Below, piece after piece: positions 35,869-44,844 of a stretch of DNA of 64,000 nt. Where the stretch lies: contig JAQTNV010000007.1 of assembly GCA_028713675.1 (NCBI GenBank), forward strand, positions 23,043 to 87,042. The letters run 5' to 3'. The notes beneath the pieces are model-generated. The model was given only the letters and a program-made list of their open reading frames with translations. It had not been told where the DNA came from and searched no databases. How positions within the stretch are numbered: the stretch's first letter is position 1; each line of letters begins with the position of its first letter. The DNA comes from a bacterium (GTDB lineage Bacteria > Desulfobacterota > JAPLJL01). Made by a program: the position numbers and the translations under genes.

Positions 35869-37110
35869 TTATTGGTCATTATGTTCATGGTCATGCTCGT
35901 GCTCGTAATCCGTACCCGGGCCGGCGGGCTTTCTTTCCCCGGTCTTCAGGAAATAAGACCAGAGCGGCGACATCTCCCGCAGTCGTTTCACGATGGGAGG
36001 AAACTCGGAAAGCACGTAATCAATATCGGCATCGGTATTGTTCCGGGAGAGGGCGAAAAGGATGGAGCCCTGCCCCACGGCCGGGTCAACGTCAATGGCG
36101 GTCAGCACATGCGACATTTTCAGGGCCTTGGAAGCGCAGGCCGAGCCGCTGGAAATGTAAATCCCCTTCTGGTCCAGGAACAGGAGCATGGCCTCTCCCT
36201 CGATGAATTCCACGGAAAAATTCACGTTGCTGGGGATCCGCCGGGTCGGGTGCCCGTTCAGGTACACATGCTCAATTTTCGCGGGAAGCTCGGCGATCAG
36301 GCGCCGGGAGAGACCCGACAGTTTCCGGTGATTGTCCCCGCGCTCGCTTCCGGCGATCTCGCAGGCTTTGCCGAATCCGACGATGGCGGGAAGATTCTCG
36401 GTGCCGGCCCGCCTCCCGTTTTCCTGGATGCCGCCGTCGATCTGGGGGATGACCCGGGCGCTCTTTTTCAGATAAAGGGCGGCGGTTCCCGGAGGGCCGT
36501 AAATCGGCGAGCTGGAAAAGGTCAGCAGATCGGCGCCCAGGGCTTTCACCTCGACCGGCAAAAGCCCCGCCGTGCAGACGGCATCGGTGTGAAAGAGCGC
36601 CCCTTTAGCGTGGGCGATCCGGGCGAATTCCTCGATCGGCTGGATGGTCCCGATCTCGGGATTGGCGTGCTGAATGGAAACCAGGACGGTGTCGTCCCGG
36701 ACGGCTTTCTTCACTTCCTCCGGGGAGATCAACCCGGACTTGTCCACGGGAAGATGGGTCACCTCGAAACCCGCCTGGCCCAGCCGCCGGGCGGAGTAAA
36801 GCACGGAAAAGTGCTCAACCCCGGAAACCACGATGTGCTTCCCTTTTTGCCGGTAAGCCTCGGCCGCGCCTTTCACCGCCAGGTTGTTCGCTTCGGAACC
36901 GCAGGAGGTGAAATAGATCTCCTCGGTCCCGGCCCCGACCAGTCCCGCCACCCGTTCCCGGGCCAGGTCCAGGGCTTCCCGGGATCTGGCCCCCAGGGTG
37001 TGCATGCTCTGGGCATTCCCGTAATTCTCTTTCAGGAAAGGCAGCATCTCCTCCAGAACCCGGGGGTCGATTTGCGCGTTGGAGAGATTATCGAGATAAA
37101 CCTCTTTCAT
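35869..37110 (-). CDS. iscS: cysteine desulfurase-like protein lacking the PLP lysine
   Basis: A 413-residue class-V aminotransferase fold protein paired with iscU. The catalytic Cys325 (SSGSACAS), His100 (SGVEHFSVL), Asp176 in HTDAV and the ENGRRAGTENL loop are present. The PLP-binding lysine is not: the usual S-x-H-K-I-Y-G-P reads SSSPIYGP, with Pro202 in its place. I checked the codons (agc tcg ccg att tac ggc). The N-terminal ATT motif is also changed (DNLSNAQ). The C-terminus is His-rich (EHEHDHEH). As I recall, a lysine-less IscS has been reported in Archaeoglobus fulgidus. The protein may bind PLP poorly and serve as a scaffold or persulfide carrier. Confidence 0.88.
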   Translation of the reverse strand: MKEVYLDNLSNAQIDPRVLEEMLPFLKENYGNAQSMHTLGARSREALDLARERVAGLVGAGTEEIYFTSCGSEANNLAVKGAAEAYRQKGKHIVVSGVEHFSVLYSARRLGQAGFEVTHLPVDKSGLISPEEVKKAVRDDTVLVSIQHANPEIGTIQPIEEFARIAHAKGALFHTDAVCTAGLLPVEVKALGADLLTFSSSPIYGPPGTAALYLKKSARVIPQIDGGIQENGRRAGTENLPAIVGFGKACEIAGSERGDNHRKLSGLSRRLIAELPAKIEHVYLNGHPTRRIPSNVNFSVEFIEGEAMLLFLDQKGIYISSGSACASKALKMSHVLTAIDVDPAVGQGSILFALSRNNTDADIDYVLSEFPPIVKRLREMSPLWSYFLKTGERKPAGPGTDYEHEHDHEHNDQ

Positions 37111-37378
37111 TAAAGCCGGCTCCGGAGAAATTTTTGATCTAAATCAGGGAAATAGCGTAAATTCATTCGTTTCGTTGAGATTAATATGTACTGGATAAGG
37201 ATAGAAATCATAAATGACCAAGTCAAGTAAAAAGACTTTTCTTTTTTCTTCCTGGCGAGTCGATCCTTCGACCCGGATGTGATAAAATTTTTCTTGCCTT
37301 TATTCTAATTTCATTATATGCTCATAACATGAAGTAAAGGTGTAAAAGTAGGTCAATTTGTATTAAAAAGGGGGCAAA

Positions 37379-38119
37379 ATGGACGAAAAACAAAAGAAGA
37401 TAATAATGATAGCCGGGATCGCCGCGGGAGTCCTGATTGTGATCCTGATTCTTCTTCTGTTCCTATGGCCTAAGAGCAAGCCCGCCACCCCCCCTCCGGC
37501 TCCTGTTCCGGTGGCAGCCCCTAAACCGGTGACCGCCCCGGTTGTCCCGGTCGCCCCGATCCAGGTAACCAAAACCATCAGCTACGCGCACGACAACTAC
37601 CGGACCAAGCCGGGCGACACCCTCTGGGACATCGCCAAGCGGCCCGAAGTATACGGCAATCCCGAGCTCTGGTGGTATCTGGTCGAGCCCAACGAGGAAA
37701 TAATTTCTTATATCTATGAGAAAACCAACGGCCGCTGGATCGCTTATGTCCTCCCGGACAAGGATCTGATCATCCCCCGGGAGAACTACACCCCGCAGGA
37801 GAAGGTTTCCCAGTACCAGAGAAACCTGGTCACCTACGCGGTTGACCTGGGAACCTTCGCCAGCCAGGCGGAGGCCAACGCCCTCCAGGTCAAGCTTCGC
37901 AACGATGTTTACAGCGCCTACATCACCCCGGCGGCAAACGGGGCTTCCCTCCGGATCGGTTTCTTCACCAACAAGAAGCTGGCCGATTTCGTCGGGAACG
38001 AGGTGATCAAGAAATATCCGGAAATCAAGGGGTTCAAGGTAGCGCAACCCGGGCAGGATGAAATCACGAAATACCGGGACGAGCTGAGGAAATTCTTCGC
38101 CAACAAAATGAAGCTATAA
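37379..38119 (+). CDS. membrane-anchored LysM and SPOR-like protein
   Basis: A 246-residue protein. An N-terminal helix (about 8-30) is followed by a Pro/Ala-rich linker, a LysM-like domain (YRTKPGDTLWDIAKRPEVYG, about 75-135) and a C-terminal SPOR-like region (VTYAVDLGTFASQAEANALQ, then RIGFFTNKKLADFV). It is probably attached to the inner membrane and binds peptidoglycan, in septal or cell-wall biology. A gggggc ribosome site precedes the ATG and a terminator follows. The 268-bp AT-rich spacer upstream probably holds its promoter. Confidence 0.8.
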   Translation: MDEKQKKIIMIAGIAAGVLIVILILLLFLWPKSKPATPPPAPVPVAAPKPVTAPVVPVAPIQVTKTISYAHDNYRTKPGDTLWDIAKRPEVYGNPELWWYLVEPNEEIISYIYEKTNGRWIAYVLPDKDLIIPRENYTPQEKVSQYQRNLVTYAVDLGTFASQAEANALQVKLRNDVYSAYITPAANGASLRIGFFTNKKLADFVGNEVIKKYPEIKGFKVAQPGQDEITKYRDELRKFFANKMKL

Positions 38120-38168
38120 AAGCGCGGAGCGGATCTCGCCAAGCGCAAAGCGTAACGAGAAAGTTTTT

Positions 38169-38200
38169 AGGGAGGGGACAAAAACCCTCCCTTTTTATTA
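38169..38200 (+). terminator. rho-independent terminator
   Basis: AGGGAGGG-gacaaaaa-CCCTCCCT followed by TTTTATTA, 50 bp after the LysM-SPOR gene. Perfect 8-bp stem with a T-rich tail. Confidence 0.85.
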
Positions 38201-38246
38201 CGGGATAATTTTTTACCCGAACGTAAAAAGAAATCCAATTTAAATC

Positions 38247-39167
38247 ATGACGGTTCAAGCCTTTATTTTCCTTGCCCTTCTGGCCGTTGCCCCGATTGAA
38301 ACCCGGCATTTCGAGTTCTCCTACTCGGCCGAGGATCAAAAACTGGCCGGGGAGCTCGCCGGAAAAATCGAAAGCATCCGGGACGAGATCGTCGCAACCA
38401 TCGGCTATGATTCCCCGGAAAAAATCGAGATCCTCCTGGCGGGCCCGGAAAGGATCGCCGCGGAGACATCCACCCTGAAAAACTGGATCCCCCCGTGGGT
38501 CTCGGCGGTGGCCATCCCGGAAAAGCGGATGGTCATCCTGAAAACCCGGGGACAGAGGGCCGGGCTGCCTTTCGAGCCGGAAAAAATTCTGACCCATGAA
38601 CTGGTTCACATGGTCCTGGGCCCCGCCACCGGCCACCACCCGATTCCCACCTGGCTGAACGAGGGCCTGGCCATGTTCCTGGCCCGGGAATGGAAATTCC
38701 AGCACACCTTCATTCTCTTCAAAGCCTCCCTCGGCGGCGTTCTGCCCCGCCTCTCCGGGCTCGACCTGGATTTTTCCGGAACCGAGGATGAGGTCCGGCT
38801 GGCCTACGGCCTGAGCTTCAGTTTTATTTCCTTTCTCCTGGAATCATACGGAAAAGACCGCGTGCGGGAATGGATCGGGAGAATCGGCAACGGCCAGGCC
38901 TGGGAGGAAGCCTTTTCGGAAGCTTTCCCGAAAAATTTCTACCAGGCGGAAAACGAATGGCGGAAAAAGCTCAAGCTCCGTTACGCCTGGGCGCCGTTTA
39001 TTTTCAGCGGGACCGGGATCTGGTTTTTAGCCGCGCTCCTCTTCGTTCTCGGCTATTTGGCCAAGCGCCGCCGGTCGGAGCAGACCCTGAACCGCTGGCG
39101 GCAGGAAGAGGGATATCCTCTTCCGGAAGAGGATGATGACGATCCGATTGATCCGACAGTGCACTAG
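38247..39167 (+). CDS. membrane-anchored peptidase MA-like zinc metallopeptidase
   Basis: A 306-residue protein with an N-terminal signal sequence (1-15), a gluzincin active site HELVH at 117-121 and the third ligand Glu139 in WLNEGLAMFLA. These form the HExxH...E pattern of the peptidase MA superfamily. A C-terminal membrane helix (about 252-275) ends in a basic and then acidic tail. The catalytic domain should face the periplasm. It has no operon partner, and its substrate is unknown. Confidence 0.82.
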   Translation: MTVQAFIFLALLAVAPIETRHFEFSYSAEDQKLAGELAGKIESIRDEIVATIGYDSPEKIEILLAGPERIAAETSTLKNWIPPWVSAVAIPEKRMVILKTRGQRAGLPFEPEKILTHELVHMVLGPATGHHPIPTWLNEGLAMFLAREWKFQHTFILFKASLGGVLPRLSGLDLDFSGTEDEVRLAYGLSFSFISFLLESYGKDRVREWIGRIGNGQAWEEAFSEAFPKNFYQAENEWRKKLKLRYAWAPFIFSGTGIWFLAALLFVLGYLAKRRRSEQTLNRWRQEEGYPLPEEDDDDPIDPTVH

Positions 39168-39236
39168 GAGCATAGAGCATGGGGCATGGAGCATGGAGCA
39201 TGGAGCATAGAGCATAGAGCATGGAGCATGGGGCAT
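39167..39236. repeat. ten-unit heptamer array
   Basis: Ten consecutive 7-bp units of the form (g/a)g(a/g)gcat begin within the last codon of the peptidase gene, so the array overlaps its 3' end. Same heptamer family as 28039-28073. Confidence 0.85.
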
Positions 39237-39482
39237 AGGAGAAAGGTCAAAGGAGATAGGAAACAAGTGATAAAAGATGGGAGAAAAAGCGAGATCCTTC
39301 GCGCAGTTTACCCTGAGCAAAGCGAATTTGCTCAGGATGACACACTATTAATGCATAACTTCTCGGAAGCATAGCATGCTTGGGAGCCGACTTGTCCCGA
39401 GAGTATTCGAGGGAAGGCGTGCTGAGTACTTCGTTGCGCTTGGCGCTTGGCGCTTGGCGCTCGGCGCTCAGCGCTTTGTTGT
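39237..39482. other. gene-free spacer with low-complexity repeats
   Basis: With the heptamer array this completes a 315-bp spacer between convergent genes. It contains a gatccttcg...ctcaggatgac unit (39293-39342) also seen at 32961-32987 and 62708-62750, and a short run of gcgcttggc repeats around 39437-39470. No gene is visible. Confidence 0.6.
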
Positions 39483-40973
39483 CTACTCCCGAAGCTTGAA
39501 GATGAAAAGCTCCGGATCGCCATGGCTTTGCGCGACAAAAGTGTAGTTTTGCACCAGGTAGCGGACCACGACGCCGTAGGGGTCGCTGTCCCAGGCGTTC
39601 GCCTGGAAAAGCCAGAGGCGCCGATACTTGAGCGCCAGGTGTTCCATCTCCGCTTTTAGCTTGCCCACCTCTTTATCCCCCGCCTGGAGATAGGGGAAAC
39701 GATACGTCTCGGGGGCGCGGCCCTGGAAGTTGAGATCGATATAATACTGGAAGATCCGGCTGATATACCCGGCGTTAAATCCGACCACATCCCCGTCACG
39801 GTAATTCATTACCACCACCTGGGTGGCTTCCCGCCAGATGGTCCCCCGGAGAACGGTGAAATGCAGGTAAAGCGGGTAGGCAAACGACAGGAGTAAAATC
39901 CCGACCGCCAGTCCCTTGACCCATTTCCACTTGAAAAAACTGATCCCCCCCGCAATCAGGAGAAGGTAAAAAGGATACAACCCGATGAGATACTTGATCT
40001 GGAAGGCGGGCTTGAACAGGGAAGCCAGGAAAACCACGAAGAAAGGAAGAAAAAGAGAAAGGCCGAGGAACAGTCTCGGGCGCGAGGCCTGGGTCCGGCC
40101 CCGATAGAAGAATCCGAGCAGGGCCAGGGCCAGGAAAATGTAAGAGATCGAAATAATCCAGGCCTTGGTGTTGGCCGGCCCGATCCCGAAAACCTGGATG
40201 GTCTGCAGAATGTTTTTTACTCCCGGGTAGCCGAAGTAACGGAGCATCCACTCCCCTTTTCCGGACCGGTACTGGGAAATCAGAACCGGAAGCCAGGGAG
40301 CAAAAAACAGAAGGATGAGAAGCTGGCTCCCGAGCCAGCGGACCAGTAATTCCCTCGGGCGTTTCTCCCTATACCAGTGGATCAGGAGGTAGAGGTTCTG
40401 GGCGAGGAGGACAAAAATCGTGAAATAGTGGGTGTAAAGCGACAAGGCCGAGGCCAGGGCGTAGCCGATCCAGAATTTCCACTCGCCCCGGCGCAGGGCC
40501 AGAAGGAGCAGATAGCTGGAAAGACAGACACAGAAAAGAAAAAGCGGGTACATCCGGGCTTCCTGCGAATAAAAGATATGGAAGGGCGAAAAAGCCAGCA
40601 GGGCCGCGGCGATCAACCCCTGGGATTTTCCATACAGTTCCCGGCCCAGAAGGTAAACCAGCGGAATCGCCAGGCAGCCGAAGAGGAAAGAGGGAAACCT
40701 CAGGATTTCCTCCCGGATCCCCAGGGACAGGAAGGGATGAAGAATTAGATAATAAAGGGGCGGATGGACGTCCGCCGCGGTCTGATGGATCATATTAACG
40801 ATGGAGCCGCGGGCGAATTCGTAGCTCAAAACCTCGTCCAGCCAGACGCTCTCCTTGCCCAGGTGGTAAAAACGCAAAAATATCCCGGCCAGGAAAATCC
40901 CGAAAAGCGCAAAGAACTCCCAGCCGAATTTAGCGGGACTCGACGTGACCGATGGTTTTACCTGTTCTTCCAT
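39483..40973 (-). CDS. GT39-family membrane glycosyltransferase
   Basis: A 496-residue polytopic ArnT/PMT-like protein. The catalytic loop pair Asp46-Glu47 is in KESVWLDEVLSYEFARG, followed by DVHPPLYYLILHPFLSLG, LLAFSPFHIFYSQEARMYPL and many hydrophobic helices. It is diverged from the four tandem copies at 2.7-9.5 kb and typical of stand-alone GT39 enzymes. It transfers a sugar from a polyprenyl-phosphate carrier at the periplasmic face. It is the last gene of a four-gene glycosylation cluster; AAGGAA precedes the ATG. Confidence 0.88.
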   Translation of the reverse strand: MEEQVKPSVTSSPAKFGWEFFALFGIFLAGIFLRFYHLGKESVWLDEVLSYEFARGSIVNMIHQTAADVHPPLYYLILHPFLSLGIREEILRFPSFLFGCLAIPLVYLLGRELYGKSQGLIAAALLAFSPFHIFYSQEARMYPLFLFCVCLSSYLLLLALRRGEWKFWIGYALASALSLYTHYFTIFVLLAQNLYLLIHWYREKRPRELLVRWLGSQLLILLFFAPWLPVLISQYRSGKGEWMLRYFGYPGVKNILQTIQVFGIGPANTKAWIISISYIFLALALLGFFYRGRTQASRPRLFLGLSLFLPFFVVFLASLFKPAFQIKYLIGLYPFYLLLIAGGISFFKWKWVKGLAVGILLLSFAYPLYLHFTVLRGTIWREATQVVVMNYRDGDVVGFNAGYISRIFQYYIDLNFQGRAPETYRFPYLQAGDKEVGKLKAEMEHLALKYRRLWLFQANAWDSDPYGVVVRYLVQNYTFVAQSHGDPELFIFKLRE

Positions 40974-40987
40974 TGTTTTCCTTCCGG

Positions 40988-41725
40988 TTATTTTCCTGAA
41001 GGTTTTCGGACAACCGCCACCAGGGAAACCCCCAGGGGCAGGCCGGATTTTAACACAACCAGGGTTTCCAGGTTAAGCAGCAGGTAAAGATAAGCGTTGA
41101 TAAAGTCCGGGAGACGGAAAAGGTCGCTTCCGGATTCTGCCGGTGATTTCCGGCGGAAGACCCGAAAAAGGAAAATAGGAAAAAAAAGAAAAAAATTGAA
41201 ATAGCTGATTTTTTCCAGTTCAAGGCCGCCGCCGGTTAAGACCTCGAGCAGTTCCGCCTTCCGGTAGCGGCGGAAATGCCCCAGGGCCCGGTCATGGGCG
41301 CTGAAAAGAAAGGGAAAAGCCGGGACCGTGACCAGGAGACGGCCCCCGGGCCGGAGCACCCGGGCGGCTTCGGCGATTACCCGCCGGTCGTCCCGCACAT
41401 GCTCGATCAGGTCCAACGCCAGGACCGCGTCAAAACCCCGGTCCTTGAACGGCAGGGCCTGCGCTTCAGACCGGGCCAGCCGGGAGATTCCCCGGGACCG
41501 GCAGAATTTCAAAGCCGGTTCCACGCTGTCCGCCCCCACCGCGAAACCCAGTCTCTCGAAACTTTTAAGATTAATCCCGGTCCCACACCCCAGGTCCAGG
41601 ATCCGGGGAACAGAGCCGGCAGGCAGATACCGGGCCAGAAGCTTCAGGACCAGATCAAGTTTCCCCCGGAACCAGAAATGGTCGGCTTCCAGGGCAAACA
41701 TTCTCTCGTATTCGGAAAGATTCAT
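40988..41725 (-). CDS. class I SAM-dependent methyltransferase
   Basis: A 245-residue protein with an N-terminal EADHFWFRGKLDLVLKLL segment, motif I ILDLGCGTG (42-50), VGADSVEPALKFCRSRGIS, FDAVLALDLIEHVRDD and RPGGRLLVTVPAFPFLFSAHD. It is related to the methyltransferase at 9513-10280, which also sits next to GT39 genes. The target is unknown. Confidence 0.87.
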   Translation of the reverse strand: MNLSEYERMFALEADHFWFRGKLDLVLKLLARYLPAGSVPRILDLGCGTGINLKSFERLGFAVGADSVEPALKFCRSRGISRLARSEAQALPFKDRGFDAVLALDLIEHVRDDRRVIAEAARVLRPGGRLLVTVPAFPFLFSAHDRALGHFRRYRKAELLEVLTGGGLELEKISYFNFFLFFPIFLFRVFRRKSPAESGSDLFRLPDFINAYLYLLLNLETLVVLKSGLPLGVSLVAVVRKPSGK

Positions 41726-41921
41726 TAACGACCGCGGACCGCCGACCGCCGACCGCCGTTAAATAAAATGAAAGACGTGAGGCGTGAGGCGTGAGGCGTA
41801 AAAGGCCAAGGAAAGTAAGATGTGAGAAGCAAGACGGAAAATGATTTGAGATTTTTATCTGTCATTTTGTTTTTGATATTTGATTTTTGGATTTACTCTT
41901 CCCCGGTCTACCATCTACGGT
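41726..41921. other. 196-bp spacer with degenerate repeats
   Basis: Runs of cgaccgc (41727-41760), gaggcgt (41778-41800) and ctacggtctaccgtctacc (41910-41935) fill the gap between the methyltransferase and GT2 genes. The last run overlaps the end of the GT2 gene. No gene seen. Confidence 0.5.
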
Positions 41922-42677
41922 CTACCGTCTACCGGGTTTTTCTTGATACGCTCCATTGAGATCGAGCCAGCGGATCCGGAACAGGTCCCAGATCATCCGG
42001 GAGGAATCCCGGAGCATCCGCACCCGGCTCTGGGGGGAATTGATCCAGCGGACCGGGACCTCATGAATGGAATATCCGAGTTTCTCCGCCAGATAGAGGA
42101 TCTCCACGTCAAAGCCGAAGCGCTCCACCCGCTGGAACGAGATGATTTTCCGGATCGCCTCCCGCTCAAAAGCCTTGAACCCGCACTGGGTGTCTTTCCG
42201 CCCGGAAATCACCAGGGATTGCACCAGAAAGTTAAAGGATTTTCCCATCGTTTCCCGGATCCGGTTCTGGTGAATCTCGATCCGGGAATCGGGCAGGGCC
42301 CGGGAGCCGATCACAACGGAAAACCCCGACTCCAAAAAAGGCAGAAAACGATCGAGCTCCTCGATCGGGGTGGAATGATCGGCGTCGGAAAACAGCACGT
42401 AGCGCCCGCGGGCTTTCTCGATCCCGGTCCGGACCGCGAATCCCTTGCCCCGGTTTTCGCGGAGTTCGACCAGGGAGAGCTCGGGGATCTCCCCGGTTTT
42501 TTCCCGGACCACCTCCGGGGTCCGGTCGCGGGACCCGTCTGAAACCACGATGATCTCGGCCCGGAGCTTCCGCTCACGCAGGTATTGCGCGATCGCGGAG
42601 AGGGTCACTCCGATCCGGTTCTGCTCGTTAAAGGCCGGGATGACGATCGAGAGATCGAGATTCAAGGGTTTATTCAT
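41922..42677 (-). CDS. glycosyltransferase family 2 (dolichyl/polyprenyl-phosphate glucosyltransferase type)
   Basis: A 251-residue GT-A enzyme. LSIVIPAFNEQNRIGVTLSA opens it, then IIVVSDGSRDRT, RENRGKGFAVRTGIEKARG and the metal motif SDADHSTP (97-104), followed by GSRALPDSRIEI and DTQCGFKAFER. These features match polyprenyl-phosphate beta-glucosyltransferases. It should load a sugar onto a lipid carrier for the GT39 enzyme of the same cluster. It starts 3 bp after the GT4 gene. Confidence 0.88.
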   Translation of the reverse strand: MNKPLNLDLSIVIPAFNEQNRIGVTLSAIAQYLRERKLRAEIIVVSDGSRDRTPEVVREKTGEIPELSLVELRENRGKGFAVRTGIEKARGRYVLFSDADHSTPIEELDRFLPFLESGFSVVIGSRALPDSRIEIHQNRIRETMGKSFNFLVQSLVISGRKDTQCGFKAFEREAIRKIISFQRVERFGFDVEILYLAEKLGYSIHEVPVRWINSPQSRVRMLRDSSRMIWDLFRIRWLDLNGAYQEKPGRR

Positions 42678-42680
42678 CGT

Positions 42681-43841
42681 TCACGATTGGAAGGAACCAT
42701 ACAGCTCGGAATATCTCCGGGCCACCTCCGTCAGGGAAAAAAACTCTTCCGCCCGTTTCCGGTTCCGGTTTCCCGTCTCCGGCCAGCGTTCCGGGGCGGC
42801 CAGGATTTCCCGCAATCCCCGGGCCAGGTCCCCGGTCTCCCCGGGGTTCACCAGGACAGCCCCCCCGTTTTCGCCCAGGGCCTCCACCGTTCCCGGAAGC
42901 CTGGTCGCCAGCACCGGGAGACCGGCGGCCATCGCCTCGAGCAGGGCGTTGGAAAGCCCTTCCTGGAGGGAGGGGAGGGCAAACAGGTCTGCGGCCTGCA
43001 GGAAGGGAGCCAGGTCGGAAACCTCCCCCTTCCGGATAACCCGCGCCCGGAAAGCCCGGGCGTCGGGCGCGTCTAAAAGCTGAGTCATCCGGGTTTCGAT
43101 ATTCTTTTCCTGGAGCCGGCCGGACCCGATGATCACCAGGTAGAGGTCGGGAAACTCGGCCGCCAGCCTGAGCCAGGCTTCCAGCAGAAGGTGCGGGCCT
43201 TTTTCCGCCGAGATCCTCCCCGAATAAAGGATGATTCTCCCCTCCTCCGGCAGGGACAGTTCCCGGCGCCGGATTTTTTTCTCGGTCCCGGACACCGGGA
43301 AGAAATGCCCGGTGTCGACCCCGTTGGGGATCCGGTGGATCCGCCGGTGATCGAAACCCGCCTCCCGGAATTCGCGGACAATCTCGTCGGTCGTGGCCAG
43401 GAAACCGTCCATCCGCCGGAGGATGAAATTCCGGACGATCCGGGCCGGCGGATTTCCCCGGCTCAAAACCCCCGCCCCGGCGATCTTCACCAGCACTCTT
43501 TTTCCCAGGATTTTCATGACCAGGGCCACCAGGGAATTGGGAAACGAAACCAGGAGGAAATGCAGGATCTTGAAATCCTTTCTGATCCGGAAGAGAAAAA
43601 CCAGCGAGGTCAGGGCGAAGGCGAACTCGGCCGCTTTTCCCAGGCCGGCGGGAGGAAGCCGGTGGATCCGCAGGCCATCCACCTCTTCCACCTTCGGCCA
43701 GGAGGGATCGTGCCGGCGGGTGACGACCAGGAAACCGACCCCGCCGTTTTCCGAAATCTTCCGGGCCGCCCGGAAGGCCTGGAGCTCGGTTCCCCCCACG
43801 ATGGGGTAAAAGCGATCGGAATAAAGGCAGACCTTAATCAT
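42681..43841 (-). CDS. glycosyltransferase family 4
   Basis: A 386-residue GT-B enzyme. The N-terminal domain has SDRFYPIVGGTELQAFRAAR. The C-terminal domain has ILYSGRISAEKGPHLLLEAW and the donor-binding E-x7-E motif in PSLQEGLSNALLEAMAAGLP. It is cytoplasmic and uses a nucleotide sugar. It is the first gene of the four-gene cluster GT4, GT2, methyltransferase, GT39. Confidence 0.9.
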   Translation of the reverse strand: MIKVCLYSDRFYPIVGGTELQAFRAARKISENGGVGFLVVTRRHDPSWPKVEEVDGLRIHRLPPAGLGKAAEFAFALTSLVFLFRIRKDFKILHFLLVSFPNSLVALVMKILGKRVLVKIAGAGVLSRGNPPARIVRNFILRRMDGFLATTDEIVREFREAGFDHRRIHRIPNGVDTGHFFPVSGTEKKIRRRELSLPEEGRIILYSGRISAEKGPHLLLEAWLRLAAEFPDLYLVIIGSGRLQEKNIETRMTQLLDAPDARAFRARVIRKGEVSDLAPFLQAADLFALPSLQEGLSNALLEAMAAGLPVLATRLPGTVEALGENGGAVLVNPGETGDLARGLREILAAPERWPETGNRNRKRAEEFFSLTEVARRYSELYGSFQS

Positions 43842-43869
43842 TATTAACTAAATTTATTCACCCTCTCCC

Positions 43870-43906
43870 CTACCCTCTCCCCTCGAGGGAGAGGGCGAGG
43901 GTGAGG
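43870..43906. repeat. ccctctccc/gggagaggg inverted repeat
   Basis: ccctctccc-ctcga-gggagaggg forms a 9-bp stem in the spacer between lolA and the GT4 gene, flanked by further purine- and pyrimidine-rich repeats. This kind of spacer hairpin is common in bacterial genomes; no T-run follows. Confidence 0.55.
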
Positions 43907-44006
43907 GGGCAAATCTTATTGGTAGCAAGAAATTAAAGATGAAAAATAAAAAATAGAAATATTACTATTGGTCACCTGTTTTCAAACATCAAACCTTTTA
44001 AAATCT

Positions 44007-44030
44007 CGCAGGCTGAAGCCTGCGGCTACC
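44007..44030. repeat. REP-like hairpin, copy D
   Basis: cgcaggct-ga-agcctgcg followed by gctacc, in the 274-bp spacer downstream of lolA. It shares the gctacc tail with the other copies but has a different stem sequence. Confidence 0.6.
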
Positions 44031-44115
44031 GAGCCCTGCGAGCCCGACGAAGCCTTTGGCGAAGTCTGGTCCCCTTCTCACTTTTTACCCTTCGACTTCG
44101 CTTAGGGCATGCTTT

Positions 44116-44844
44116 TTACTTCTTAGGAGCGGGCGGGGGCGGAGCGGAACCCGCGGGCGCCTGCGGGGGCTCCATCACCTTGGCCCCTTTCGGGGGAACG
44201 AAGGTAAATACCTTCGCGGCCAGGGAAGGATTGACTTTGATTTTGGTGAATTTGATCTCGTTGAGATTGGAGAAGAAGTCGTAAATCCGGATCGCCCGGA
44301 CCAGGTAGTCTTTCCGATCCGCCTGGAGCACGATCCTTTTCACGTCGGCCAGGTTCTCCTTGGGAACCATTTCGATCTCGAAGAAATTACCCGCCTTCTC
44401 GTCCTTCGCGATCAGAAGCTGGAGGGTAAAATCCTCCTGGAGCTTTCCGATCCCCAGCAGGAAATTGACCGGGGTCTTGCCGCTGAAAGCCCGGCTGACC
44501 TTGTCCACCATCACCCGGCCTTCCTTGGGCTGGTAAAGCCACATCTTTTCCCCGTCGCAAACTACGTACTGTTTATCCGGGCTTTTGTATTCCCAGCGCA
44601 TCTTCCCGGGCTTCTGAAAGAACACCCGGCCCTTCCCCGAGAAACTGCCCTGCACATTGGCGATCTGGGAAACCTGCTCGAAATCCGCCACCATCGAATT
44701 GATCCCGTCGTATTTCTGCTGAAGTTTCTGGACCAGGTCCTTCAGCTTGGGCGTTTCGCCCGCCGCCGCCACCGCGGATCCCAGCAAGACCAGGGCCAGC
44801 GCCGCGCCGCCGATCCGGAGAACAATTCCGTTTCTTGATTTCAT
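44116..44844 (-). CDS. lolA: outer membrane lipoprotein carrier protein LolA
   Basis: A 242-residue periplasmic protein with a signal peptide (cleavage near AVAAAG) and the LolA core YDGINSMVADFEQVSQIANV, GKGRVFFQKPGKMRWEYKSP and YVVCDGEKMWLYQP. The C-terminus is Pro-rich (PPQAPAGSAPPPPAPKK), which is unusual. It ferries lipoproteins from the LolCDE complex to the outer membrane, and the window encodes several lipoproteins it would carry. A GGGAGG site precedes the ATG. Confidence 0.9.
   Translation of the reverse strand: MKSRNGIVLRIGGAALALVLLGSAVAAAGETPKLKDLVQKLQQKYDGINSMVADFEQVSQIANVQGSFSGKGRVFFQKPGKMRWEYKSPDKQYVVCDGEKMWLYQPKEGRVMVDKVSRAFSGKTPVNFLLGIGKLQEDFTLQLLIAKDEKAGNFFEIEMVPKENLADVKRIVLQADRKDYLVRAIRIYDFFSNLNEIKFTKIKVNPSLAAKVFTFVPPKGAKVMEPPQAPAGSAPPPPAPKK

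Noticed and set aside
39167-39236. CRISPR array
   Set aside because: The units are 7 bp with no spacers and no cas genes are near; it is a simple tandem repeat.
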